A stretch of DNA of 64,000 bases from assembly GCA_036346275.1 (NCBI GenBank), contig CM070730.1, positions 3,968,309-4,032,308 of the forward strand. The letters run 5' to 3'. Positions 23,034-34,690 of the stretch are shown piece by piece. A program made the translations under genes and the position numbers. The stretch's first letter is position 1, and each line of letters opens with the position of its first letter. The notes beneath the pieces were generated by a model. It was not told the DNA's origin. It saw only the letters and a list, made by a program, of their open reading frames with translations, and searched no databases. This DNA is from Otatea glauca. Taxonomy: Eukaryota; Streptophyta; Magnoliopsida; Poales; Poaceae.

Positions 23034-23052
23034 GGCACTAGAATGCATGCAT
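23034..23052. repeat. 19-bp direct repeat, left copy
   Basis: GGCACTAGAATGCATGCAT here is identical at 32227-32245, directly beyond the right terminus of the composite CACTA region. Both copies are followed by a member of the same Stowaway-like MITE family. Confidence 0.8.
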
Positions 23053-23137
23053 AGGCAAGCCATGCCATCCAATACTAAACTTGACATTCAATATCAATTT
23101 ACACACCGCATTTAAAAAAATTAACTAGTTTTGTGAA

Positions 23138-23389
23138 CTATAAAAAAATGATGAGTAGGTCTGTTTTAACTCTTGTTGAGTACTTCCTTCATAATAAGGA
23201 TTAATGCCTTGGATTTATGTTGAAATTAATAGAAAAAGTTTGTCTTAAAGATATAGAGAATGAGAAAATAATTTAGATGTCCCTAAATAAATGCATATGG
23301 TTGAGAGAGAATAAATAGTTATTGGGTGTAGAAGGAAATGCCTTATTAAATCTATATGTAAATATTATATTTATGGATAAGATCATCTT
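23138..23389. mobile_element. Stowaway-like MITE, truncated
   Basis: Closely matches the interior of the complete MITE at 32258-32494 (for example TTAGATGTCCCTAAATAAAT and GCATATGGTTGAGAGAGAAT) but lacks the CTCCCTCCGT ends. Its right edge runs straight into protease-coding sequence on the minus strand. Confidence 0.75.
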
Positions 23390-26300
23390 GCTTTTATCTG
23401 GATGAATTACTACGAGAATCAAAGTGGAAACTACGTACACATGTATGATGCCGTAGTCATTAGTCCTAACCTGAGCAAAGAACGAGATCAACAAGTAATT
23501 GAACTAGCTAGTGAGCCACTTACTTGAAATTGTATGGTAAAAGTATGAACTCCTTGTCTTGGAGTTTGATGAGAGCGTTATATACGTAGTCCTCGACCTC
23601 CTTTGGTACTCTTTTGATTTCCGGCTGGCAAACCGCTCCGGATCGAGGAACGCCATCGCCCTTTGGTTCTTTTTAGTTCGATCAACTCGAATCTACATAA
23701 CAAATGATTTAGACATCACATTTATCGGTATTACATGAATGTAGACAATGATTTTTATATTGACACTTACGGTGACCAAAGATCTCATAAGAGACACGCC
23801 GAGGGCATCTTGATAGTACATGTTGTGCAACTCATTGAATTCTATCATGAAGCAACCAGTCCCTCATGGTGGAAATGTTCCTCTCTGAAAATGGCGGTGA
23901 TCACCTTCGGAGTACATGTTGGTTCGATCGCTCCATATACCATTCATGTAATCGCTTTAGCCGATTGTTAGACTATGAAGCTTCAAGGGTGACAAACGGC
24001 TTCCCAATTCGTAGATTTCTTTCTTGACTTGTCCTTTGAGACCGCTTTACCCTTACTTTTCTCGCACACAACATCATACTCGCTCGCTTCACCGACTACC
24101 GATATGGCTTGTCTATTCGCCATGCCTTGAGAGGAGGGTTTTAAGTCGGTCAACCGAAGTTGTCGCACTAACTTTCATACGATGTGTTGGTGACGCATCG
24201 CGCGAGGTTTATCAGAGAGAAGCGGCGAGTTCACCGCGGGAGAGGCTGGCGTGTTCACCTCGGAGAGGTGGCGAGTTCACCTCGGAGGAGCAGGCACTTC
24301 ATGATGGTCCAAGGTGATGTCACGTTTGCGCCATTGGATGAATGTGGACGGCACTTCCTAGAGTTGTAACCTCGTGCTCGGGGCATTTCTAGCCCGAGGT
24401 TGGCGAATCGGGATTAACCGTGTCCACGAACCTTTGCATATCCGGCGCTATCGCAGAGTTGTGCAATACACCTCCTTCTTGGCATGGGTACGCTATGCCC
24501 GTACCAGCTTGAATGAATATGTTCATGACGGCAAAGTGAGCCGCACGTGTGGGGTCATGTATGTCGCCCACGGGATAATGACCCATGTCCTGTTCTACAA
24601 TTGGGCGGATGCGAATCGCTGCGACGATTCGGAGGGCTGGTCGTAATAATGTTCTCGGCTTGTGGTCTGCTCATGGCTTGTTGTACTTGTCGTTGTACTT
24701 GTTGTTCAATTGTGCCTTGTAATTCTCAAGCATCTTTTCCTTCATCATTTCTATTTCGCAAACGCTTTCTAGCTCTCTTTCGCTCTTGTAAGTGTGAAGG
24801 TGCTCGGGAATCTCGTCTTCCACGGAACCTTAACCCGACACCTCTTGTTCGTCTGTGATGCTCCTTGTTTCCCGTGGCACGTGTTAGTTAAATCGCTCTC
24901 CCTATCCGTTGGAATGTTCCTTGGGAAGACTCGACGTCTGACTCCTGGACCCTTTGTGACATTGCTTCGTCGTCGCTATTTCGAAGGATAAGCCCCACCA
25001 GACGTGACACTTGCCCTCGCTAGCACGTAGTGCTTGACTCGGTCCGTAGTCCGCCAATTGACTTGTACCACCGATTGTAGTGATTCTCGCTTCTCGCCTC
25101 TCCCATTGAGGATTTTACCGCACCCACCCGCACCAAGTCCGTGTGGATGGATATTCCTTCTTCCGATGTTTATGTGGTCCTCATTGGACTTCTTTGTCGC
25201 TTCACTTTGCTTCATCGACACGAAATCATCCCAATATGGTTCTAAGTTTGGGTAGTCCCGATGGCCGATCGGTTTTTCTTTACATAAGTAGTATTCACCG
25301 CCTTGAAGTTCCTCCATGCCGCATCCATGGTCATCAACGCATCCCGACGACGCGGTGTTCATCTTCTTCGTGGAATTCAAGGTTTGTTTCATTTCATCCA
25401 TAGATCCGCTTTGATGGTATCAGCACTTTGTGCCAATCCAAAAGGTGATTGGCACTCTCTCCTGCGATATACCCGCAGTTGTTACATACTTTGCTACGAA
25501 CTTTGGCGGTGCACTAGGGGCCCACTTCCGAGACCTCCGAGATGGTATACCGCCTTGGGCTTCTTATTTCTTCCTCGCCACGAGGTCTTGCCATTGTATG
25601 TCAAGATCGGCGGCAACACCGGTGGTTGGGTGGAGGTTGAGGAACCCGTAGGGCTAGGCTCGGGCTCGGGTGGATTGCTCCTCCATATCACCTTGGATGT
25701 GCGAATCGAAAGAGGTAAAGTATGGAACCATTAGAATTTGGCGATCCGATGGGTTAAGTGCGGAAGTTTAACTCGAGAACTAGAAATAAAAGTAATCAAG
25801 AATTGGGCATTCAATTGATGGGCCCAAGTACCAATTGTCTACAAGAAGGGTAAGGAGAATGTGGTTGCCAACGCATTGTCATGGGCTGGACAACTCATGA
25901 ATTTGTCAATGTGAAACTTTTCAGCTAGCAACTCATTGCGCCACATAAACAATACCATCTTGTGAAACCAGATCAAGATGTTATTTGAACCAGATTATAA
26001 AGTTTGATAGAGTCAAATGTCTGATTTCATAGTTTGAAGTGCTATATGGACTTTCGTTCAAAGTTCCAGGTGTCTTATGGACCATCTAGAATACTCATAT
26101 GAACATTACATGAACAGATTTGTCTAAAAAACAAACATTAGCAATATTACAACATCACTAGATTTTATAAATATATTGTAATGCAAATTTTGTGGTCAAA
26201 GATACATTTTAGAAACCGTGCCTAATGCCTGAAACATCACTTTTTTTAGAGAGGAGGAACATGCAGTGGTAGATCATTAGTAGTTCATTAGTAATCTGAA

Positions 26301-26880
26301 GCTGTTGGTGAGGGCTGCAGAAGAACTGTACTTGGCATGAGAATTCAAACCAAAACAACTTCAGCTCGTGCATTCAATGCGATAGTACAAATCTCCTCAC
26401 CACCAACACCAACTCAAAGCCAAGAACTAGTTATTCCCAGATTCTCTTAACTTTTCACCTGGTGATTTGATTTTGACCCAACCTTTACATTCTTCCTCTC
26501 TTTCCTACACAAATCCCACCACAACATGCACACACACGTTGAGGTCACCTATGCATGCGACACCCAAACAACAAAAAGAACAGCCTTACTCTCTTTTTTG
26601 AAGGAACTCATGTGTGTAGAATGAAGGTAGAACATACCTAGGAATGCGTGGCGTCGTGTGGGTCGGGGCGTGCTCGAGGGCGCGGCGCCAGGCGCGTGGC
26701 GAAGCGGCGTGGGCGCGCGGCTGGTGGGCGCGTGGCGCCGGGTGTCGAGGCGTCGGGAGCGGGCACGGGCGTCAGACGGCGTCGGCGCGGCGCGGCGTTG
26801 ACGGCGTCGGGCGATGACCGTGGCGTTGGGCTCGGCGAAGAGTGAAGCGGCAGGAGTTTAGGGTTAGAACAGCGGTGAGA
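23370..26880 (-). pseudogene. CACTA second gene: TNPD-like protein with Ulp1 (C48) protease domain, decayed
   Basis: Read leftward. A TATA-like CATATAAAAG near 26900 is followed by a GC-rich first exon (to about 26640, donor AGGTATGT). Then come plant transposase (Ptta/En/Spm) sequence at 25401-24976 (YWDDFVSMKQSEATKKSNED then HGLGAGGCGK) and a later block at 24586-24389. A C48 cysteine-protease start lies at about 23700-23510, matching the better copy at 34680. STLILVVIHPDKSKMIL at about 23430-23375 corresponds to the HWILLVI region; the usual HW is replaced. The frame then ends at a truncated MITE, so the catalytic Cys region is lost. Stops and frameshifts are frequent. A gypsy fragment lies in the probable intron (25800-25900). 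In intact elements this gene accompanies TNP2 and its product helps bind the element ends. Confidence 0.72.
25800..25900 (+). pseudogene. Gypsy retrotransposon RNase H fragment
   Basis: A frame around 25838-25895 encodes VYKKGKENVVANALSW, matching the conserved YKKGKxNVVADALSR end of the RNase H region in gypsy polyproteins. An upstream LMG-like match is in another frame. Only about 100 bases remain. Confidence 0.55.
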
Positions 26881-26929
26881 AGAAGAATGATCAGATCGAC
26901 TTTTATATGTGGGGGTTTATCGTGGCGGT

Positions 26930-27245
26930 TCTTAACAAGAACCGCCATCGATACTTTATCTGTGGCGGTTCTTCAAAAGAACCGCCATGATATATTATAT
27001 CGTGGCGGTTCTTATACGAACCGCCATCGATATTTTATCTCGTGGCGGTTCTTCACAAGAACCGCCATCGATATATAATTATCTGTGGCGGTTCTTTATA
27101 CGAACCGCCACAGATTCACTTTATCTGTGGCGGTTCTTCACAAGAACCGCCATCGATATATATATAATCCGTGGCGGTTCTTTATACGAACCGCCATCGA
27201 TAATGTATCTGTGGCGGTTCTTTAAGAACCGCCACCGATAAAGTT
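26930..27245. repeat. Array of eight hairpin repeats (GTGGCGGTTC...GAACCGCCA)
   Basis: Eight units of about 40 bp. Each is an inverted repeat GTGGCGGTTCTT...AAGAACCGCCAT followed by CGATA-type spacers. The same unit forms the array at 31831-32200 next to the CACTA terminus. Here it sits between the two transposon genes, just upstream of the second gene's TATA-like site, with no terminal repeat beside it. Confidence 0.9.
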
Positions 27246-27257
27246 ATCTAACATAGC

Positions 27258-27335
27258 TTTTGCGCGGACTACTTCAAGTGGTCCGCGTGAACAGCTTTTT
27301 TTGCGGACTACTTCAAGTGGTCCCGCGTGAACTCA
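27258..27335. repeat. Tandem pair of GCGGACTACTTCAAGTGGTC hairpins
   Basis: GCGGACTACTTCAAGTGGTC followed by CGCGTGAAC occurs twice, about 43 bases apart. Each copy is itself an interrupted palindrome (GCGGAC...GTCCGC). It adjoins the hairpin array. Confidence 0.75.
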
Positions 27336-27699
27336 AAAACGAGTAATGACCATATATATTTCTAATATAGTAATATACCCTATATAATCTCTAATGCTTA
27401 TTTTCATATCTTCTAGGATGTATACCAGAATAGAATATTATTTCTAAATATGTTCTAATATCATAAATGCCTTATGTACTATGTACAATATATTTGGTTT
27501 TAATTCATACCGAGGAGAAACCATTAAAACTTGTGTAATCGGAATATAGTAATTACCTATATAATCCTAATATAGTAATATATTAATGACCCACATTTCC
27601 ATTACTCCACACAAATGCATAACACCATATTTCCATTACTCCATACAAATGCATATTGTTTACATCACATTGCCATTACTCGTATATAGCTAATTATTT

Positions 27700-30600
27700 T
27701 CTTTCACAATTTGCCCTTCTTCATGATCGTCGCGATGATAGGTAGTTTCTTGAGTGGTTTCTTCCTCGAGCCTCGATGTTGCCATCTACGAAAGGAGGCA
27801 ACTCGTCAAACTAGTTGTACTCATCCTCATCCACGACATTCTCAACTCCGACGATCCTTCTTTTTCCTCAAGAACTACATGCCGCTTCTTATCGTCTGGT
27901 CGATTACATAGAAGACTTGTGCTACTTGCTTCGCAAGCACGAATGGTTAAATCTCAGATCCGACATGTTCGATGTCCAAAGTAGTGAAGCCGCATTTGTC
28001 CACCTTGACACCCTTTGGGAGTTGTACCCAACGACACCAAACATCGGGATCTTAAAAATACAATAGTCGAGCTCCCAAATCTCTTCTATGAACCCATAGA
28101 AGCTAGTCTTCATCGCCTGTGTTGTCATAGGCATCTATGCGACACCACTATTTTGGTAAGTGCTTTTGCTATCCCGAGATCTCGTAAAAGGTATATCCAT
28201 TTATGTCGATCCTTGCCATGTCAAGATTGTACCGATGGCCCTTTGCCAACCACCTCAACATAACACTCGTTTCTTTCCTACCATATGCTCTTTGAACCAA
28301 TGATTGAACAAACGGTTATGCTCTTTTGTTACCCAAGCCTCGATCGTCCACGATTTTCCTCTCGTAGCTTATCCTTGTGCATGTCCATGTACGAGGACAC
28401 CTCAACCGATGTTGCAAGATCGTGAAATGAGCTTTTTCAACAATCCATGATCGTAAGAATTTGTTGATTTCCTTCCAATCGCCCTTTTCCAGCTAGCCTA
28501 CCTCATGGCGAGATACAGCACTCCTACCGGTTCCACCTCCATGTAATCCACGCAAAACTCGATAACCTCCTCGGTTGCATAACCTTCCACAATGCAACCC
28601 TCGTACGAGATCGATTGCGTACATACTTCTTCAGGATACCCATGTACCTTTCGAACGGGTACATCTGATGCAGGAATACGGGGCCACATACATTTATCTC
28701 ATTCACAAGGTGAACAATGAGATGAACCATTATATCGAAAAATGATGGAGGAAATACATCTCTAGTCGGCATAGTGTCTTCACCACATCATTCTCGTAGT
28801 TCGAGAAAGTCCGATGGGATCGATGACCTTCGTGAAATCGTGTTGAAGAAGAAACACAACCTCATGATTGCTTCTGACCTTTTCAGGCAAAATACCTCTA
28901 ATTGCAATAGGAAGCATTTGTGTCATCATCACATGACAATCATGAGACTTCATGCCAGTTAACTTCAAATCTTTCATGGACACCAGTTTCTTGATGCTTG
29001 CGGAGTAGCCGGATGGAACTTTCACACCATGCAAGCATTTGCAGAGGTCTGTTCTCTCTTTCTTGGATAGAGTGTAGCAAGCTGGGGGAAGGTAAAGTCG
29101 GCCTTTCCCGTTGTCTCGAGGATGTAGCTCAGCTCTGATTTTCATATCTTCCAGGTCCCTTCGTGCCTTCAGTCCGTCCTTAGTTTTGCTAGGAATATTC
29201 AGCAAAATACCAATCAAGTTGTCACATACATTTTTCTCTACATGCATGACGCCTATGCAAAGGTCGAACTTCTAAGTCCTTCCAATAGGGCAAGTTCCAA
29301 AATATCGATCTCTTCTTCCATGTGATCTTCTCAGTACGAGACCTCGATTTATTATTACTCTCTCCCTTTCCAAGTACAACATTAATATCCTTAACCATAT
29401 CATATACCTCTTCCCACGAGGAGGCCTTGGAGCTATACCATCCTCTTTTGTCCCGTCGAATTGTTTCTTCATATTGCGGTAGGGTGATTCTGTGAAGGAA
29501 CTGCGGTGATGCATGTACACGCTTTCCTTGAGTTATTGAGCCACACACTTGCGTTTCATCCATGCAATGGAGGCATGCTTTGGCCCCTTTACAAGATTTA
29601 ACGGATAGGTTACCAAGGGCAGGGAAATCATTGATGGTGCAAAACAACAATGCGCGAGGGTGAAGTACTCTCGCTTGTACTCATCCCATACCAGACACCT
29701 TCGCTCCACAAGATCACAAGATCTTCCACCAATGGTTGTAGGTATACATCAATATCATTGCCAGTTGTCTCGGCCCTTGGATAAGCGGCGACATCATAAT
29801 GTACTTTCGTTTCATACACAACCAAGGAGGAAGGTTGTAGATACAGAGAGTCACAGCCAAGTGCTATGAATACTACTCATGTTACCGAAAGGATTCATTC
29901 CATCCGTACTCAACCCAAACCTTACATTCCTCGGTTCATTCCTCAAGTCCATCCTAAAGAGCCTATCGATGGTTCTCCATCGCGTAATCGCAGGTGTCTC
30001 GACTTTCCATCCTTTTACGCTCTTCCGAAAGTGCCATCGCATCGATTGGGCATGCTTTTGTTTCCAAATAAACGCTTCAACCGAGGTATTACGGTAAATA
30101 CCACACCACTTTAGCGGAGCTCCTTTCTTCACCACGGTGCCCTCATTGTCATGGTCTTTACGCTTGTATCGCGATGATTTGCACATCGGACATACATGCA
30201 TGTCGTATACTCTTTGCGATAGAGTATACAATCGCTTGGACATGCATGTATTCTTTCTACTTCCAATCCCAATGGACATACAACCTTCTTAGCTAAATAA
30301 GTGGTTATCGGCAATACGCTTCCATCTGGAAGCATGTCCGCTAAGAGATGTAATAGCGCCGTGAAACTTTTATCTGACCAACCATTGCTTGCCTTCAATT
30401 TTAGAAGTGAAAGCACGGTGTGCAACTTTGTGTATTCCTCCTTGCAACCCGGAACAAAGGTGTGTCCGAGTCGTCCAACAAACCCTTGAATTGATTAAAC
30501 TCTCTCGACTAGTGTAGTTCCTTCGCATCGCGCAACATCGAGCAAGATTATTATCGTCATCAATGTCCAACCTATCCTCATCGATCCATAAGCGATGTCA

Positions 30601-30891
30601 CCGCCATAATGCCTTCTCCATCATCCAATACGTTATCACCTTCATGTATGTTTTCCTCTTCACCGTGACTTGTCCAACGTGTATAGCCAAGTACAAAACC
30701 TCTTGAATCAAGTGCAAGTGGATGTGCTCTTTGTCCAAAACATTTTCTCATTCTTGCAATCAATGCATGGACAATGTATGTACTCCGCCTTCTTATGCAA
30801 TTTGTTCTCCTCAATGCTCTTAGAAAAGCAGATACCCCGTCGATGTAATCTCTACAGAACAGTTCGCATTGTACATCCATCTCCGGTCCAT
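27700..30891 (-). pseudogene. CACTA TNP2-type transposase, decayed but nearly full length
   Basis: ATG at 30891 opens MDRRWMYNANCSVEI, the transposase-associated domain, which stops after 23 codons. Homology then continues through shifting frames. Transposase_21 includes IHACPSDCILYRKEY near 30240, LSTDGMNPFGNMSS near 29890, then MHVEKNVCDNLIGILLNIP at 29247 and PPACYTLSKKERTDLCKCLH near 29080. DUF4218 includes FPPSFFDIMVHLIVHLVNEI near 28750 and CGPVFLHQMYPFERYMGIL. DUF4216 includes FYGFIEEIWELDYCIFKIP near 28100. The tail has RRSELRM- and ENVVDEDEY-like remnants near 27830. Multiple frameshifts and stops rule out function. Transcription would start near the TATA at about 31815. Confidence 0.93.
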
Positions 30892-30949
30892 CTAAAATTA
30901 ATTAACATATAAAAATTGATTAAAACTAATCTAATTACTTATCATCTAA

Positions 30950-31450
30950 ATGAGCTAGATAATAAATTCATCATCTAAAATGATGAGCATCCACCTACCA
31001 AATTAGCTTAAATTTCATGTATATCAATATCCAATAATCTTAATTAAATAAATTTAATATATGTCCACACTAATGGAACCAAATTAATAGTAATTAAAAA
31101 CTAATCAATACTTTTCTGTAAAGAAGCTAGATAATAAATTCATCATCTAAAATGATGAGCACCCACCTACCAAATTAACTAAAATTTCATTTATATTAAT
31201 ACCCAATAATCTTAATTAAATAAATTTATTATATGCAAGATGTATATGTTCGTACACTAATGGAACCAAATTAATAGTAATTAAAAAACTAATCTAATAA
31301 CTTATCATCTAAAGGAGCTAGATAATAAATTCATATATATGCAAGATGTACATGTCCGTACACTAATAGAACCCAATTAATAGTAATTAAAAAACCAATC
31401 TAATTACTTATCATCTAAAGGAGCTAGATAATAAATTCATCATGTATCAA
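30950..31450. repeat. AT-rich tandem repeats of about 175 bp inside the CACTA leader
   Basis: Units beginning GCTAGATAATAAATTCATCA recur near 30955, 31130, 31318 and 31430, with shared blocks AATCTTAATTAAATAAATTT and GGAACCAAATTAATAGTAAT. The third unit lacks part of the sequence. They lie upstream of TNP2 and are probably leader or intron sequence. Confidence 0.8.
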
Positions 31451-31809
31451 ATTAACTTAAAATGCAATTAATATTAAATATATGCTTAATCATAATTCAT
31501 CATCTATAAAAGGAACACAACATCATCTAATGAACCTAGCTAGGAAATAAATTCATCAACTACAAAATGGTACCTAAATAAAAATAAACAAAATCTAAAC
31601 TTTTCATCTCATCTACATATAAACCCTAATTAAACTTGGTTTAAAAATTAAATTGCAACAAGATTAACACAAATCAAGAGAGGAGAAAAATAACTCACCA
31701 AGGAACAACTAGAGGAAGTACAAGCACAAGAATTGGAGAAAACGAAATCAAATTTAGAAGTTTTGGTTTGCTCTCGGGAGGAAGAAGACCAAAGGTCGCA
31801 TCGACCACC

Positions 31810-31822
31810 TATTTATAGGCAA
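31810..31822 (-). promoter_or_regulatory. TATA box of the CACTA TNP2 gene
   Basis: The minus strand reads GCCTATAAATAGGTGG just inside the hairpin array. This matches the usual position of the transposase promoter in CACTA elements. Confidence 0.6.
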
Positions 31823-31830
31823 TATTATCG

Positions 31831-32200
31831 ATGGCGGTTTTAACTAGAACCGCCACTAATAACATTATCCGTGGCGGTTCTATCCTCGAACGCCATCGAT
31901 AATTATTATCGATGGCGGTTCGAGGATAGAACCGCCACGGATAATCAATAAATCGATGGCGGTTGGAGGATAGCACCGCCATCGATAACCTAGTTATCGA
32001 TCGCGGTTCTAGCCTCCAACCGCCATCGATATCGATTTAGTTATCGATGGCGGTTCTACCTCGAACCGCCATCGATAATTCATATCGATGGCGGTTCGAG
32101 GATAGAACCGCCATCGATATTTTTCCGCCATTTATGAAATTGAACCGCCACTGATAATTATCTTTGTGGCGGTTCGAAAAAAACCGCCACAAATAGACCG
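31831..32200. repeat. CACTA subterminal array of hairpin repeats
   Basis: About eight imperfect units of GATGGCGGTTC...GAACCGCCATCGATA, each self-complementary. Units adjoin the terminus at 32227. One unit is interrupted (CCGCCATTTATGAAATTG). Confidence 0.9.
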
Positions 32201-32226
32201 TCACCTATTGCAGGTTTTGGCGTAGT

Positions 32227-32245
32227 GGCACTAGAATGCATGCAT
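32227..32245. repeat. 19-bp direct repeat, right copy
   Basis: Identical to 23034-23052; it begins on the last base of the CACTA terminus. Confidence 0.8.
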
Positions 32246-32257
32246 GGGTGTTAATTA

Positions 32258-32494
32258 CTCCCTCCGTAAAAAAAAATGTAAGGTCTGTTTTAACTCTGTA
32301 TAAGGATTAAGGTTGTGTTGAAATTAAAAAAGATATGAGAGAAAATAATTTAGATGTCCCTAAATAAATGCATATGGTTGAGAGAGAATAAATAGGGGTG
32401 TAGAAGGAAATGTCTTATTAAATCTATATGTAAATATTATATTTATGGACAAGACAATTCAAAAAATAAGTGTTATAAACTTGGACGGAGGGAG
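32258..32494. mobile_element. Stowaway MITE, complete
   Basis: 237 bp with perfect ends CTCCCTCCGT and ACGGAGGGAG, flanked by the TA target duplication (32256-32257 and 32495-32496). Relatives: the truncated copy at 23138-23389 and an inverted copy at 44821-45095. Mobilised in trans by Tc1/mariner-type transposases. Confidence 0.93.
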
Positions 32495-32841
32495 TATTCT
32501 GTAAGGTTAATGCTAGAGATGACTCAATATCCAAAATTTTCCAATTAATTTGGATTTATCTATAAATAGGAGTCCTCATCCCTAATTAAATTTTCGGAAT
32601 CTCAATTTGTTATTTAAGCCACCCCATGTACATATAATTGGTGAACCAAAATAGTGTATTTGTCTCCGTAATTTTTTCTACCTCCGTGAGATTTTTCACG
32701 TTAAATCTTATCTGCTATCTTGCCGTGCTAACCCTAACAGTTAAGAATGGCAGACTGAATATTGGGCATGTATTGAAATACCCCTCAGTCTAAGTTAATA
32801 AGACTTATTTTTTGAATGGTTTCACCGTTGTAAAATAAGTC

Positions 32842-32970
32842 TCAAAGCCTCAAAGCTTAATTGTTGATCTTATCCTTATTAACAGTGAAGCACATTCAAA
32901 GAGCACAAAAAACGTACGTGCCAGGAAGAAGCACGGTGGTAAAATTAACAATTAAGCTTTGAGGCTTTGA
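32842..32970. other. Hairpin with 24-bp perfect stem
   Basis: The 24 bases at 32842-32865 (starting TCAAAGCCTCAAAGCTTAAT) are exactly complementary to 32947-32970, with an 81-base loop. It could be a MITE remnant or a small-RNA precursor. No terminal duplication was found. Confidence 0.6.
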
Positions 32971-33633
32971 AAAGGATGCGAAACTGCAAACCACATAGTG
33001 ATTACTGCTACATCTGTTACGCCATATCCTTGACTTTGTGGGAGCTGTAGCTTGAGATCCTTCTCATAGATATAGAAAGAGAGCACACACTCTAAATGTT
33101 TCAATCATAAAACTGATTTAGCTTGCTCCAAATAACTCGTGCAGTTAAAAGTAATAACAATTCAATTAATGATCTCCTGATTACAGCAAAATGAATAAAA
33201 TCACCAGCCTCAATTTACATTATGGAAGGGCCACATTATAATGTCGTGCAAAAAAAAGCTGCTCATGCAATGTCCTGCCACATTAAGGTAACAGCAAGCA
33301 CTACTACAGAAAACGTCTTTACTGTCGGGTCCACATTAGCATCACTGCCGGATGTGGACCCGGCACTACCTAAGTGGCAGTGATAGTCACTGCCACATTT
33401 TGAACCGGCAGTGATAATCACTATCACTGCCGGTTCGTGTTATACAACTGGTAGTGATAAGTAATTATCACTGTCGGATTTTCCTCGATAACTAGCAGGG
33501 ATAACTCCTTATCACAGTCGGTTATGTTCTACAACTGCTTTATCACTGCCATTTTTTCCTCCAAAACCGGCAGTGATAACTCCTTATCACTACCATATTT
33601 TTCTCTAAAACCGGCAGTGATAGGTTTTTTAAA

Positions 33634-33640
<7 letters not shown>

Positions 33641-33690
<50 letters not shown>
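33641..33690. repeat. (TA)n microsatellite
   Basis: About 24 uninterrupted TA units inside the CACTA element. Confidence 0.95.
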
Positions 33691-33692
<2 letters not shown>

Positions 33693-33959
33693 ATATGTAT
33701 TATGTAATGTTGTAGCATATATATTGTACAGTAGATGTATTTTGTACGGTATATGTTATGCACAATATTAACAAAGCATCGCTAAAGCATAATTCAAATA
33801 CATTAAAGCATCATAATATTTAATTATTACATCGTTCATATTTCACTTAAGCTTTAGCGTTAGCTCGTAAAACTCGCCCTTCAGGTTGATAACTTCTCAA
33901 ACAATGAACCTAGTCATCTGCTCTCGAAGGGCTTCAATTTCGCTGTTGAGTAGACTGTT

Positions 33960-34690
33960 GGTGCCTAGCTTCACGCGTTGTCATTGAAGAAATTGAAGCA
34001 TTAATTAGTGTCTTCGTCTTTATGAAGGAAAGTAGTTGTCAATATGTAATGATATACCATCTCGCCGTTGTAGTCGGTACTGTCAGTGACGAACGCGTGC
34101 ATATGTGTCGTTAGGTAGTATCCACATAAATTGTTCCCTTGTTGCTGTCTTAGGCACGGAAAATCAGTTTTTATTCTGAACTTCTTCATAAATGGACGAT
34201 ACCGCTGGCTCTTCTTGCGGTATTTTGCGTACGCCCTGTGAATGGTTTTGAGTAGTCATTAAACTTAATTAGGTGCAATAAAACAACAACTTAGTTTACC
34301 TATCTAGCAACTCTATTACTTCTTTATAATCGTCTGTCGGTTTCCTCATTGAGTCCAAGACAATGATCGTGCTTTCGTTTAACATGATGACGAGGAGGAT
34401 CCAGTGAAAGCTGTAGAAGCCAATTAGTCATCACATAGTGTTGCACATGAAATGTGTGAGACTAGTAGGCAGGGAAACACGTACTGAAAGTTGTAGGGTA
34501 AAAGTATGTAGATCTTGTCTTGTAGCTTTAGCAGCGCCTTGACTACGTACTCCTCAACCTCTTTCAGCGTGTTTGGATCTTGAATAAGTTTGTAGTTGAC
34601 AAGGCCCAGGTTGAGGAATCCTACTCTTTCATTTAAGTCCGCTCTGAGTGTCATTGCCTCCATTCTACATAAGAAAGAAGTCAAACCCTC
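33960..34690 (-). pseudogene. Ulp1-like C48 cysteine protease domain of a CACTA element, fragmentary
   Basis: Minus-strand pieces in order: RADLNERVGFLNLGLVNYKL then YVVKALLKLQDKIYILLPYN (34680-34500), then after a probable intron (donor near 34487) FHWILLV with the catalytic His (about 34400), MLNESTIIVLDSM with the catalytic Asp (34385-34345), and RIKTDFPCLRQQQGNNLCGY (about 34180-34125), where the Cys in QQGNNLCGYY is the expected nucleophile. Exon joins are GT-AG-like. Such domains are common in plant CACTA elements and resemble SUMO proteases; their role in transposition is unsettled. All three catalytic residues can be read, but the N-terminal part of the gene is missing. Confidence 0.85.

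Larger units (their letters stand above)
26930..32227 (-). mobile_element. CACTA element with TNP2 gene; right terminus intact
   Basis: The right terminus ends at 32227 and reads CACTACGCCAAAACCTGC on the minus strand. It is followed inward by the hairpin array, the TATA box near 31815, an AT-rich leader and TNP2. No partner CACTACGCC terminus exists near 26930 or down to 23034. The left end is therefore lost, or the element once extended through the second gene to about 23 kb. The left limit given is that of the repeat array. Confidence 0.75.

Noticed and set aside
24024..25734. Plus-strand frames of 90-143 codons
   Set aside because: Antisense to the TNPD-like transposon gene, which has recognisable protein sequence on the minus strand.
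26930..27245. Regularly spaced palindromic repeats that look superficially like a CRISPR array
   Set aside because: Spacers are short, AT-rich and similar to each other, the genome is a plant nucleus, and the same unit is the subterminal repeat of the adjoining CACTA element.
33524..33715. Small frame with a Tyr-Ile repeat
   Set aside because: Encoded by the (TA)n microsatellite.
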